This document shows, one piece after another, positions 10,768 through 23,022 of a DNA stretch of 64,000 nucleotides (position 1 is its first letter; every line of letters starts with the position of its first letter). Below the pieces are notes generated by a model. That model ran no database searches, was not told where the DNA came from, and was given only the letters and a program-made list of their open reading frames with translations. The position numbers and the translations under genes were made by a program. The stretch is from assembly GCA_950022295.1 (NCBI GenBank), contig OX465601.1, forward strand, positions 77,199,501 through 77,263,500. The letters are read 5' to 3'. The stretch comes from Bromus sterilis. Taxonomy: Eukaryota; Streptophyta; Magnoliopsida; Poales; Poaceae.

Positions 10768-13700
10768 TGTAACAACCCAGATTTCACAAAAATTAGAAAT
10801 TTTGTTTTCGGTGTGAATTGGTTGATTGTCTGATTTGTTTGCGGTGTTTGCATCCCCGATTTATCGATCGGCGATTATTTTTTCCCCTCTTATCTCGTAT
10901 CGGACGGAGACCGACCCTTGCCACCCTGACACTCGACATTTGCGACACCGGGTTTCACCCGATCACCGTCGCGAAAACCGCACGAGACCAGCCGCAGCCA
11001 ACGGAATGAAAACCCCCGTTTAATAAGTAAACGGGATATTTTTATAACATGCCGGAAAGTGTTCTCGGAACGGTTCCAACGCGAGGTGAACGCCGCCGGC
11101 TCGACACGCTGATCGCGCAGTTCGAAGTTTTACCCAAATTGGAGGTACTGCGGACCCCCGGCGGTCAGAAACGTAAACACCGCGCGCGCGAGAGAAAAAC
11201 CGGGGATGTTTTTGCAAACTGCCAGCCACCTGGGCTATATAAAGACCATCAGCCTCCCACACCCACTTAGGGTTCCCCCTTGTGGAAATTTGCAGCCACC
11301 CCCTCTCTAATTTCAGATCTGGCCCAAACTTCCCAATTTTCGCAGCAAACCCTAGCCTCAGATCTAGAAAACTGCCTCCTACGATCTGGACCGTAAGATC
11401 TCACGATCCGACGACCCAGATCGAGATTCCCTCCACCAACCTCTCTCCTCTCTCTCTAGCCCGAAGGCACGCCGCCGCCGTGGAGGGCCGCGCCACCGGC
11501 CACTCCCCTCCAGCCGGCGCCGCGCACCTCCTTTCCTCCCCTTCCTCCTTTCCTCCCTCTCCCTAACCCTCTCTGTCTTCTCCCCCGTAGGTCGCCGCCA
11601 GCGCCAGGACGGCCGCGCCGCCGCACCACAGACGAGCTCGCGGAGCTGCGCCACCCCGGTGCCTCGCCGCCACGCCACCAGGGACCCCCGCCGACGAGCT
11701 CACCGGATCCTCGCCTCCTCCACCGCCTCACACCCTGATCCGCCTCCTCCGCCACCCTCGCCGGAGCTGGCCGCCGCCGCGCTCGGGGACGAGGCCGACG
11801 CCTCCAGCGCCCGCGTACCAGCCACCGCGACCTATGGGCCGGCCTGCGCCACAAGGCCCAATCGACATCCCCTCCAGCAGCCCATGGCCCAGTCCGAGCC
11901 GGCCTCCATGGCCCATGGTAGACTTTTTCCTTTTTTCTTCTTGTTTTATTTTTTTCCCTGGCTATTAGGTTTTTTTGCTAAGTCTGGAGTATTGTGTGCT
12001 GTATTCAGTTTTGCGACGAAGTTTGCGATTAAACCGTAGATCGGATGACGTTGCGCCCAAAAGGAAAATTGCTTAATTTGTGTGTACTTCAATCCATCTT
12101 TTGTGAGCATTTTGATTTGAAGCCATCTTGATGGTTATAATCTGTGTTGAAGTGGGCATCAGGCCGTTAAACTGCTACCAATTCTGTCAAGTGCTGCTGC
12201 TGTTATTTTGTTCAAACTTTGGGTGATGATTGTGACACATCCATGAGGCCTATTGCATTGATTCCTTTTCTTATGTGTTAAGCATCATGTGTACTTCATT
12301 TCCTTGCTTTAACTTGTCATATTTGGGTGCTCTAGCTATATTAAATCTTGCTCCAAAGTGGTGATCCTGATGTTAATGTGTTGCTGTTGCTGAAACTGTT
12401 AATGTGTTGCAACTTCGGGTGACGGCTGCGTCGCAACCGTTTATCGGAATTGAGTGATTCCAATTGCATATTGTTAAGCATCATGTCTACTTCCATTATA
12501 TGTATTGCATTGTCATGATATGCTTGCTGGTCATATAGTTGTTGAGCTCCAAAGTTGCTATGCTGCTGTTTTTGACAGCCACCTCTGTTTTTCTCTAAGT
12601 CTGTAACGTTCCGATGCCATGTTGCATGCTTAATATCTTTTGATCTATGATGCCTATTTGCATGATTCTTCTTGCCATGTCTTCCCTGTCATGTCTACTT
12701 TAGTTCCATATCATTTGTGAGCATGTTTGCATTGATTATCCTGTTTCTGCAATGCTCTAAAGTGTGCTTCCTGATGTTGGCGGATTGTGCCCATAACTTG
12801 TTTTGCTTATATCTTTTTAACCGTAACTCCGTTTGGAGTGTGCCTTATATGTAACTTGATTAGTTTTTCGTGTACTTTGTGTTTATGATTTTGTTTGCTG
12901 TTGTTAACCAACCTAAAATATGGTTTAGGGCAGAACAGTACCAAATCCTTTAATTGTCGTGCGACACTTAGTGTTATGCCATGTATAGGTTGTGCCTCAC
13001 TTAAATTGACTAGCATAGATAGTTTACTTTGTGCTTCACCTCTTGACATGTTTGTGTGCTATGCCATACTTGCTTGAGTTGCCATGTTAACAACCTTTGT
13101 TGATCACCTGTAGCTAAACAACTTGAACCTTTCTAAATGTGCGGTATCGTCGTGTGTGACGAGTACTCCACTTAACCTGTTAGTAACCGCTCTCGACGGC
13201 AGGTGCAATGTCTCATGCTGCCTTCTTGTTGATGCTTGCTCGTGTTTGCCTCGTAGTAATAGATGCTTGCTCGTTGATTGCTTTACAGTGTTTATCGTCT
13301 TGTGTGCTTCCGCGGGTACCTTCGGAGACGATGCGAGCTTGCGATCAACTACACCTTCGGAACCCGACTTATCAACAGGCAAGGACTACACATTACTTAT
13401 GATCCATTCTATTTCAACCAGCGGTTTGCATGCTAGTCTAGGTTAGGTTCGATGTTTGATCCTACCACATGTTTACAGCCTCTTTCAAACCAATACATCC
13501 ATGTCCCTTCCCAGCAAACCTTGTACTGCTATGTTACTATTGCTCGTTGCTCAGCCCCTGCTTAATATGCATGCTTAGGATGCTACGATGTTACCCTGTT
13601 ACTCCTTGGTTTGGGATATCACATTATCATTATTATTATTGTTGTTGATGATTTGATTATTATAATGTTGACTATATTCGACGAAGGATGGAAGGTCTAG

Positions 13701-15032
13701 GCTATCCCGCCCCGACGCTTTGTTCCGTTCGAGTCACCTACGATCCGAGTTCCGGGTATTGGTTTTAAGACTGAGCGTGCCTAACCGCGTGTGGGATTTT
13801 ATGGGGTCCCCTTTTCTTACCTACCTAGCTTCAAGCATTTCTAGTGGTGGCCCAAGCTGATTTACCATTTGAAACCGTGTGTGTGCTGGTCAGCTGCCAG
13901 TAGTTTTTAAACCAACCTGGACCAGTGAGGACATAGTTCCCTTGATGGCCCACCTTGTTCGGCTGAGGACCCGGTTTCCCATGTGTGATCAACCGGCTAT
14001 CCAAACCCGAGACAGACGGTAGAGACCGATTCGAGAGCGCGGCCGGCTTTTGAGTTGGGTGTCGACTCACCGGGGGCCACCCGGATTTGGATGTTGTTAG
14101 TTAGAGGGACCTGTCGTTTCGGATCTCTCGGAACTAAATCATAAAATGGTTGCCTATAATGGGTAGCAACTGAGAGAGATGGACGTGCGTGCGGAGCCTT
14201 GTAATGGGCAGTTGGCACACCCCTGCAGGGTTAAATATTTTCGAGAAGCCGTGTCCACGGTTATGGAAGACTTGAGACCTACTCCTTGTTCATAGACAAC
14301 AACTGAGATAATCTTAATATAACTTGATCAACGTGTGTGTGCCTTGACTGCTTCTTCTTCGTCGGGATGCGAAGAGGAGGACAAGGATATGATAGGTGTT
14401 ATGTTTGCGTAAGTAGTTGATAGCAAGACTTGTTGGAGGCGATTCCTCATCGAATGCTTGGCTTCTTATCTTACTCTCTAGACCGTTAGCCACTTCATAA
14501 ATGCTAGTGCGGCAGTAACCTCACCACTTACCCCTTCCTTACCGTAAACTAATAGTTGTCCTAGAATGACGAGTGATGAAGTCCTTGCTGGGTCAGATGA
14601 CCACTACAGTTGGATGCTGAGTACTTCTGTACTCATGATACTACCCCCAAACTCTTTTTAGGGTTCTTTATCGACAACAGGTATGGTGATCGACGTTTCA
14701 CATGGAGACTCGACGACGACTAGTTAGGCGGATCCCGGCGGAGGGCCTGGACCCGTGTGGTTATGGGGATCGATGTTTTTCTCTTTGCCACTAGCCATTT
14801 GATGGTAGTCTGTACTCAGAGATGTACCTTCCGCTGTTGTATTGTATTTGAGGCAGTTGTATGCCGATTGTATGAGATGTTGTATCCTTGTATCTGTAAT
14901 GTTGTGATATCATGTTGGAAATCTGAGGCATATGGCTTTGTCATATGTCGCGGTGGGACCTATATGTGCTTCGTCCCCGGATCTGGGTGGAAACACCTAG
15001 ATCTGGAACAGTACCGCATATCGGGCCTTACA
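10768..15032 (+). repeat. 5' LTR of element B (4,265 bp)
   Basis: It begins TGTAACAACCCAGATTTCAC and ends ATATCGGGCCTTACA, directly followed by the primer binding site. It has a GC-rich leader-like block (11400-11930) after a TATA box. It is an inverted copy of 4310-8465 and a direct relative of solo LTR E. Confidence 0.85.
11236..11243 (+). promoter_or_regulatory. TATA box of element B 5' LTR
   Basis: TATATAAA lies in GGGCTATATAAAGACC, about 470 bp into the LTR, followed by a pyrimidine-rich and GC-rich leader-like stretch. The arrangement is the same in LTRs A and E. Confidence 0.65.
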
Positions 15033-15631
15033 ACTTGGTATCAGAGCCTTACCGACCGTAGGATCCCTTTTCTGTCCGAAGTCGAGTCTAGACAAAAACT
15101 ATTTTGTAGTTACTAAGTTAGTTGTCGGAGAGTAGGATTATTTTTACTCCTTACCCTTGCTCTGGTCAGGACAAGTGTCGTAAGAGTTTTAATTCTTGAC
15201 TTATCCTCTTCAAACTTTAGGATCTCGAGAGAGTGGAGTATCAGAACCGTTACAATGCCTTGCTTGCAGCGTATTGTCTCGATTCCGAGCTCAGGTGGGA
15301 AATCCTGTAGTACCTTTAGTTCTTTCGACTCTGGGTAAACATCTTGGTCGTCTATTGACTTCAGTCCACTTGCCCAGTATCCTCACGATTTACATGAGAA
15401 TGCTTCCTTGACCGTCGCTTTGAACTGCATTTCCTTCTCTTGATCTCCCGATGGTTTCGTTTTCCGACGTTGCCGTCTTTCTATGGAAATTTATCTCGAC
15501 AGAAGTTCGACGTCGACATGGAGCAGAGTCCCTTGTTGGTGGCGTTGAAGATCGTCGACTCTTTTCTCTCCCCCCTCTCCCCCGGATCGTCCTAGATCTC
15601 GGGACGAGATCCCTTGTTGGTGGTGTTGTAT
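15033..15631 (+). other. Internal domain of element B (599 bp)
   Basis: It begins with the primer binding site, followed by a leader motif shared with A and F (15077-15106). Near the 3' LTR it holds one full and one partial copy of the repeat that is tandem in A. No coding domain is visible. Confidence 0.7.
15036..15047 (+). other. Primer binding site of element B
   Basis: TGGTATCAGAGC, an exact match to the usual initiator tRNA-Met complement, lies three bases after the LTR end at 15032. Confidence 0.85.
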
Positions 15632-16019
15632 TGTAACAACCCAGATTTCACAAAAATTAAAATTTTTGTTTTCGGTGTGAATTGGTTGATTGTCTGATTT
15701 GTTTGCGGTGTTTGCATCCCCGATTTATCAATCGGCGATTATTTTCCCCCCTATTATATCGTATCGGACGAAGACCGACCCTTGCCACCCTGACACTCGA
15801 CCTTTGCGACACCGGGTTTCACCCGATCACCATCGCGAAAACCGCACGAGACCAGCCGCAGCCAACGGAACGAAAAAACCCGTTTAATAAGTAAACGGGA
15901 TATTTTTATAGCGCGCTGGAAAGTGTTCTCGGAACGGTTCCAACGCGAGGTGAACGCCGCCGGCTCGACGCGCATATCGCGCAGTTCAAAGTTTTACCCG
16001 AATCGGAGGTACTGCGGAG
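15632..16019 (+). repeat. 3' LTR fragment of element B
   Basis: This is the first 388 bp of an LTR starting TGTAACAACCC, broken at ..GTACTGCGG. It then joins minus-strand LTR A sequence through a short stretch that fits neither side (GCACAG). Confidence 0.8.
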
Positions 16020-17162
16020 CACAGAGAATGCTCACAAAATATGGATGCTAGAGGACAGAGAGCACAACAATACAAAAAAAGAATCACTTCGTTCCGACCT
16101 ACGAGTCAACGGGAAATCGCATTATAAAACGGCTACACAGAATAGAAAATCTGGGACTTAGAAAAATACAGGGGGTGGCCGAGCTCGGGGCTGTTCGTCC
16201 ATGGCGGGCTGGTGCTGGCCGGTTCGTCGCGGGGAGAGCCAAGGGAGGCCGTATAAGCTCAGGGGAGGCCCGGGGTCGGCGGAGGACGGCCGGATCCGGC
16301 CTTGGGCCGCCGGATCTTGTTCGGGGAAGGCCGTGGTGGCGACATCCATGGCGAGCCCGAGCTCGAGCTCGGCTCCCATGGCGGTTGTCCATGGCGCCTT
16401 GCTGCACGGGGGGAAGGAGGGAGTTAGGGAGAGGAGGGAGAAGGGTGCGGGGATGGGGAGGAGACTGGGGCGGCGCGGCGGCTCGCCGGAGTTGCGCGGG
16501 GCGGGCGACGAGGAGCGGCGGCAGCCATGGCCGTGGAGGCAAGCTCGGGCGCATGGGTTGCTCAGCCCGGATCGGGCCCGACGGCGGCGGTTGCGGGCCC
16601 GCGCGGCCCGGGGCACGGTGGAGGCTGGCTGGAGGTGGGAGAAGACTGACGTGGACCCATCTAGGGCGTCCATCTCCGGATCTGACGGCCGAGAAACGTC
16701 CGGATCTAGGGTTTGCAAAAACATCCCCGTTTTTTCTCTCTCGCGCGCGATGTTTACGTTTCTGACCGCCGGGGGTCCGCAGGACCTCCGATTCAGGTCA
16801 AACTTCAAACTGCGCGATCCGCGCGTCGAGCCGGCGGCGTTCACCTAGCGCTGGAACCCTTCCGAGAACACTTTCCGGCGCGCTATAAAAATATCCCGTT
16901 TAATTATTAAACGCGGTTTTTCGTTCCGTTGGCTGCGTCTGGTCTCGTGCGGTTTTCGCGACAGTGATCGGGTGAAACCCGGTGTCACAAAGGTCGAGTG
17001 TCAGGGTGGCAAGGGTCGGTCTCCGTCCGATACGAGATAAGAGGGGGGAAAATAATCGTCGATCGATAAATCGGGGATGCAAACACCGCAAACAATTCAG
17101 ACAATCAAACAATTCACACCGAAAACAAAAATTTTAATTTTTGTGAAATATGGGCTGTTACA
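16020..17162 (-). repeat. 5' LTR of element A, proximal part
   Basis: It matches 7199-8465 of the 3' LTR, including the LTR start TGTAACAGCCC at 17162. About 130 bp containing the TATA box are missing near 16709, where the flanks share GTTT. This LTR therefore probably cannot start transcription normally. Confidence 0.8.
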
Positions 17163-20100
17163 GTGTGATAAAGTCGCGCCCATGCCGGAGCTCCTGACAC
17201 GCGTTGCAACAAATTGATGAGAGTACTCCCATTCCATCATATTTTGAAAAAAGGGATCAGTAATAGAACCGGTGATGCTATCGGTTCAGGTTTTTATCGA
17301 ACGGACCACCGGTTAACTAGTTTATTTGTTGGTTTTTAAGCCATAAAAACATGTAAAATAGGTTAAATATACTAAGTTTCTATCCTTTGAAAGCTAGTAA
17401 GTTGGATGGATGCGTTGGGTGTTGAGCCAAATTAGTGACAACGATATATCTCATAGCGCCTAAGTATCGATCCCCAGAAATGCGCGCTTTCTACCCGTTC
17501 AACTGGTTCTGGTTTTCCTTCCGGTTCAGTAATAAAACATCCGGTTTCTTCTGATTCATTTGTAGAATGGTTTGATAACCTTATAGAACCGCTGAGGCCG
17601 CCGATTCTGGTTTTCCTCGGTTTGATCCGATTTTTTAAACTATGCATTCTCCATGTGGAGCAACGTGTTGTAGCTAGTGTTTCGCGCATAGGAGCGAGCC
17701 AACTATACTGACTCACATAAGTGAACTAGATACGAGGGATTTTTTTTCAAGCTTTACAGTTTTATTCCGAAAAAAGGGCCATGGTGAGTGCTGAAAAAAG
17801 TCATGATTCTAAAGAGTAAAATCATAAAATTGAAAGGCACATTGATTGTTCTTCAAAATGCTCATGAAAAATACTCTTTAATTTAAAAATTATTCCTATT
17901 TTTTAAAAAAAAATTGTTTCAAAATGTGTTTCTTGAATTTAGAAAATATTCATGTTTCTAATAAAAATTTCTTGATTTTGTAATAAAATAGCACTTACAA
18001 TGTTTGGAGATATTACATTCTTAGATTTCAATAAATTTCACGAGTAAAAAATGTGTTGTAAATATATGTTTCTTGAATTTTGAAAATATTCATGATTCTA
18101 ATAAATTCTTCCTGATTTTGTAAAAATCGATTTTAATTTTCGGGGAATTTAAGAAATTTCTAGAATTATAAGACATTCTCAGAATTCAATAAATGTTTAT
18201 GAGTACAAAATAGGTTTCTACTAAAAATCGTTCCCAATAATCTTTTGAAATTTGTGACAAAAAATCAACATATTTTGAAATAGAATTAAACCCTAAAAAG
18301 GAAAAAGAGGAAAATGAAAATATAACAACTAGGAAACCTGTAGAGAAAACAACTTGAACAGGAAAACACAAAAAACGAATCGAAACCATGTAGAAGGTTC
18401 CTAAAGCCAGGAAAAATTATAGCTAATTGATTGAGTCAGCATAGTCGTCGCTAGCTCGGTTACCCTCGTGCAAATGCACATCAATTTGACGCAACACACG
18501 TTAAAGATTTGTCAAACGTATGCAGACCATGCGGCGGGGATCAAGGTTTGTGTTGTCTAGCTCGATACCACTTACTGACCTTCCTTTGCTCCTGATTGCT
18601 AGCTAATGGAAGGCAATCACTCCTTGTGGTTACATTTCGTTGAATCTCGGTATTAGAAGTTAATTGCTTCTCTACTCTTTCCCTAGTGCTTCATCAAGCA
18701 GTGTCCACGCCATTTTCTTCTTATTTTTATTTTCTTCAGCTTGCTTTTTTTTTCCTTCGGTATATTTACACAGTATTTTTCATCACCTCTTGTATCTATC
18801 CTCACTAATAAGTAATAACCCTCTTCAAGGAAAGTAATGGGTCTGATCTTGTAATAACTCTTAGCAATATATTTAGGTGAAGATTCCTCCCTTGATGATT
18901 CCTAAAATATATATAGTTAGTTGGATGATTCCTAAAATATATATAGTCTTATTGTGATCACATGAGCCCGGGATCACAATAAGACTTTCGATAGTAAATA
19001 TATATAGTCTTATTGTGATCACATGAGCCCGGGATCACATGATTCCTAATGCTATTTCACACCGGAAAAATCTGAAACAAAACTATACACATGTATTTTT
19101 TTTCCTGAACATATTTTTTTCACATGTGATATACACACAAAAATACAGTGATTAAATTAGATTTTTTTTTGTATTTGGATTGGATATCTATCTTTTTGTA
19201 TAATCTGTAAAATAATACTAACATTTTTCTTAATGAAATTCTATACATAATTAAAGAACATGTATATGAATTTGTAAAAACAATACAGAAATATTTCTAA
19301 AAACTTTTAAATATTTTTTTATACAACCTTCATGAAGACCGGTCACTAAATCGCTTTTTTGGTATAAACTACTAGCCTCATGTATCAATACCACATTAAT
19401 ATAGAACGCACGTTTTATATATCGTATAATTATTTTAAGGTTCAGCTAATAAAAATAAATAATCTTATTTAAATGCCAAATTTTGTTGTATATAGCAAAA
19501 ACAAATGTGGCATCACCGTACATTTTATGACCAGTGCTATCAACATTTTCCCTGGTGAGTACGATCCGAGTTTCATTTTGAACGTGAGTGACAAATGGAC
19601 ACGTACATACCTCATTACATAGACGTAACTATTTCAAACATACAAACATTTTTTCACCAGTTAAATAAAAAAAATAGCACACATGTGTACGTGCACGCAA
19701 GTAAAATGTGTTTCACTCAACTCATTTATTTTCTTCAATTAATTACGTGCATGTTTTGATTATACTAAACTGCATACAAATACATGTTTTGTTTTATTAA
19801 TTATTTAAAATAAAACACTTATGAATATTTAATCTGTCGTTAAATAAATATCATGGTGTATGTAAAAGCATAATGTATGGTGTGCTTTGTTTTTATTTTT
19901 TTCTAGCGTTCCTCTGTTATATAATACATGCATTTGCAAAATTAAGAACTATGTACACTTGATTTGGTGGTTTGCGCGGGCGAAATTGAAGTACAAGACC
20001 AGTGTTCGAACCCCCACGTCGCTTCTTTTTCAATCCTGTTAACTATTGTACTCACAATTGGGCCTTGTAGCCTTTGCATCAAATTTCAAAGGGAAATGCC

Positions 20101-20236
20101 CCGTTTCAACCGGCTAATTCTGGCGACGTGCAAGAAAACAAACTCCTTGAGCTTTCTCATTCATTTTTCCATCTTTGATCTTTCTTCCGTTTATTCATGC
20201 ACAACTTTTTTGTTTGTTGTTTGTTGCAATGCATAG
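17163..20236. other. AT-rich intergenic DNA, no gene recognised
   Basis: The sequence runs from the right end of element A to the first recognisable exon of the broken gene. It holds short CGGTT-rich segments (17270-17640), AT-rich decayed DNA and the small direct and inverted repeat cluster at 18935-19039. The N-terminal exons expected for the downstream gene family were not found here. No element ends were recognised. Confidence 0.5.
18935..19039. repeat. 44-bp direct repeat containing a 14-bp hairpin
   Basis: Copies at 18935-18978 and 18996-19039 are identical as read. In the first, GTCTTATTGTGATC (18946-18959) pairs perfectly with GATCACAATAAGAC (18972-18985) across a 12-nt loop. GATTCCTAA-type words flank and recur nearby. 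Confidence 0.9.
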
Positions 20237-20994
20237 TTTCGCCCATTGTCAGAGACGCCTTATTATGAAGCACAGGAGGTCATAAATGAGAGGCAGAACG
20301 CCGATTTTGGCAAGAGGCCAATTACTTCCACTATATTCCCCAAGGAGAGCAAGAGAACTGTGCTTGAGGATGAAACCGCTGAAGTTGCGTGCTGCTCTTT
20401 GGATGAATGGCTCCATCCGCTTCCTTCTATTGAAGACTTGCAGGTTTCTTTTATTATTCTTTTTGGTTGTTCATTATCCTCAGCCTCAATGCTTTTATTT
20501 GTTTTAGAACAACAAATCATATTTTTTTCTTATTTTTTGTGATGCAAAATGCAGATTCCCGCAAACCTGCAACCTATATACGAGAAGCATAAAAAGCTAT
20601 ACGATGCAGAGACGAGGGCTGCTACGACGTCATATGTGAATGTTCTTCAGTCAATCTTCTGCAAGCACATGGGTCAAATTTTGGTAGAAGCTCATTCTGT
20701 TGGAACTAGCATCCTCAATGAAGATGCTGGAGATCTTTCTTTTCGGATCCCAACAAATATGGAGAAAAATAGGAGAAAAACAGGACCTGATGCAAATAAT
20801 GCATCGCAGCATTCAGAGTGCAGCAAGCGTCCAGAAGCAGTTGTGGATAGGAACATTGCGCCAGAGTGCAACAAGACTGTCGTGGACGTTGATTGTGATT
20901 TAGAAAATATTTCAGCAATGTTACAGGGTGCAACCATACACGTTACAGGTGTTGAGGCACATTCAGAGCACAACAATCGTGAAGAAGTTGTTAC

Positions 20995-23010
20995 TGTAGG
21001 GGAACGCAACAGAAAACAAAAATTTCCGCACCACGAACACGCCCAGGACCACTATGGAGACTGCATACAAGGTTTTGATCTGATCGTTACCGACTCGTAG
21101 CGCAGCGGAAGTAGAGTCGATGTAGATCGTCGGTGCAGATCCCCGCAGCTAGGATTTACAACCTCCCAACCGCGAGGATGTTCTCCCTCGTCTGCTCCTC
21201 GAACAGCGCTCCAGGAGGCGGTCGGACAGTCCCTCGGACGGTGTCACGGACAGCCCTTCGGGAGGCCCCTCGAAACTCGATCGGTAACTCGGACAGCCCT
21301 TCGGGAGGACCCTTGAAACTCGAACGATAATTTGGACAGCCCTTCGGGCAAAAGATCGAAACTACGACCTCTCTACAGGGTTGCACACATACGGTGTCAG
21401 CTATCCGACAGGGCTTCGCCGTCCAGAACTAGTTCCTGCCGGAACCTAGACAGCCTTTCGGCTCTACGAAACTATTTCGCTGGGAGGGAGAGAGAAAGCC
21501 AGATCATGCATGGCATTTGTATAGAACTCAAGGGAGAGCTTGGATCAAGGATATGGGGCTGCCCTCACACCTCTATTTATAGGAAACCCAAGGGGGCTTT
21601 CTTGGCTCCCAAGTCCTTCTAGAAGGCTTTCCAAAAATATCTCAAGTAGTACTTTTTACTATTCATGACACCACTTTTTCGCGTCCGAAAAATCCGAAAA
21701 TATTTCTGTGGGTCTTAGAATAATTCCAACACCCACTAAAAAGATTTTGGGCGCGTTCCGAAACAATTCCGGATTAGTGATTTTCATCTGCGAAAAGCAA
21801 CCTAAGAATTTCCGGCAGCTCCGGAACATTTCCGGCAGCTCCGAAATATTTCCGAAAAAAATATTTTATTCTTTTCTCCAGAAAAATTCCAGAAGTTACC
21901 AGAACAATTCTGGCACCCTCCAAAAGTACCGGGTGCTTACCGAAACCTTTTCGGCTTAGTGGTTCACTCCGAAACAACTTTTCGGTTTTACCGAAACTAT
22001 TCCGGTGTTCTCTCTCCAGAACTTTTCCGTTTTTTCCGAAACCTTTTCGGTGACTTTCTCTTAGACTCCCTGTCTAGTATTCAGCAGATAGATGACCCTT
22101 AAGCGTGTGACCCTATAGGTTCGGTGAAGTATAGACATGACCCGGAACACTTTCCGATCAATGATCAACATCGGAGCCGTGGACACCCATATTGACCCCT
22201 ATACCCACACGAATAAATATTCGAGTGAACCTCCAGTTGCCGTGTGCTATTCCTGTTGCTTCGCGATATGTTACAAACACCCGAGGTGAGACTTATCGGC
22301 ATCCCCGTGAATCAACAACTTGTCCACTATGCCAGTTACCTCGTTTCCGGTATTGTTCTCTTTTCTCGTTCCCGTGTTCCGGCATCCCTGTGATCAAATC
22401 ACACTGTGTCTGGCCAGACGATGGTGGATACTGTAACACCGAGAGGGCCCGAAGAATATCTCTCCATCGACGGAGGAGCAAATCCCAATCTTGAGCTACC
22501 TAGTTCCTTGTCATACTTTTCCGTGAACCCGTAAGCCGCCGTAATAGCCACCCTTTTACAGATGACGTTTAACAAACCCCAAAGTTCACGAAGCAAGTAC
22601 GAAGGAACTCGATACTCTCATGGTCTAAGAAATTATGCAAACGCCCAACTTTCTCTGTGTTATAATCCATTAACTGGTGACGAAAGTATCTCATAGCATA
22701 ACATCAATCTGGGTCGTTTCAACACAAATGTTCATCTAACATTGTGCCCTCAAAATTGCCGGCATAGTCATGCCCATGATCAGGAAAACAGAACCATCAT
22801 GCAACACTTGAGCTAGTCTTAGAGGCGAGACTAGGAATATATATATTTTATCCGTTTATTATTCCACACGTGCATATGAGTCTTCCTCCGAGCCTCGTGG
22901 TTATTGCAGACTCGAGAACCATAGCAGTTATAGCATGGAATATAAACATAATTAGGAACATGGGGATAAATAATAACATTTATTATTGCCTCTAGGGCAT
23001 ATCTCCTACA
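20995..23010 (-). repeat. 3' LTR of element H (2,016 bp)
   Basis: The offset to the other LTR is 7,133 bp throughout, with no indel. All translated stretches I compared are the same in both copies. The middle (about 21680-22060) is dense in CCGAAA/TTTCGG words. The ORFs inside are not genes. Confidence 0.92.
21224..21376. repeat. 43-bp tandem repeats in the LTR of element H
   Basis: GGACAGCCCTTCGGG recurs at 21248, 21291 and 21334 (period 43), with a weaker copy at 21224. The block lies near the 3' end of the LTR in element orientation. The same array is at 28357-28509 in the other LTR. Confidence 0.85.
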
Positions 23011-23022
23011 GACTCCCACTTG
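23011..23022 (-). other. Polypurine tract of element H
   Basis: On the minus strand CAAGTGGGAGTC abuts the 3' LTR. A purine-rich run at this place primes plus-strand DNA synthesis in LTR elements. Confidence 0.6.

Larger units (their letters stand above)
10768..16019 (+). mobile_element. Element B: same family as A, inserted in A's 5' LTR, 3' LTR truncated
   Basis: The element comprises a 5' LTR (10768-15032), a primer binding site, a 599-bp internal domain and only the first 388 bp of its 3' LTR (15632-16019). The 5-mer before the insertion is ACGAT. The partner duplication is missing because about 1 kb of A and about 3.9 kb of B were deleted together at the 16019/16020 junction. Like A it has no coding domain. 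Confidence 0.8.
4310..17162 (-). mobile_element. Element A: non-autonomous long-LTR gypsy-like retrotransposon, split by element B
   Basis: On the minus strand the element runs from TGTAACAGCCC (17162) to GGCCTTACA (4310). The 3' LTR is 4310-8465, the internal domain 8466-9152, and the 5' LTR is 9153-10767 plus 16020-17162, interrupted by element B. A tRNA-Met-type primer binding site follows the 5' LTR. The flanking 5-mers (aggtg left, gtgtg right) match only partly, as expected for an old insertion. The internal domain is too short for gag or pol and none was found. LTRs longer than the internal region recall the large retrotransposon derivatives (LARDs) of Triticeae such as Sukkula; the family name is a guess. 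Confidence 0.8.

Noticed and set aside
12672..13446. Chain of 60-107-aa ORFs on both strands
   Set aside because: They fall inside LTR B and recur in inverted order in LTR A and in part in E; no domain and no conserved start.
17432..17716. 94-aa minus-strand ORF
   Set aside because: No domain, no splice context, and the segment is rich in short CGGTT-type repeats.
20004..20012. GTTCGAACC, a tRNA or SINE B-box-like word
   Set aside because: No matching A box or tRNA fold could be built upstream; a single nine-base word is weak evidence.
19964..20236. 90-aa ORF directly before the first exon of the broken gene
   Set aside because: It ends at the splice acceptor region and has no similarity to the family's N-terminal half; probably intron or flank.
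21133..22494. ORFs repeated at 28266-29627
   Set aside because: They are the same sequence in the two LTRs of element H, not duplicated genes.
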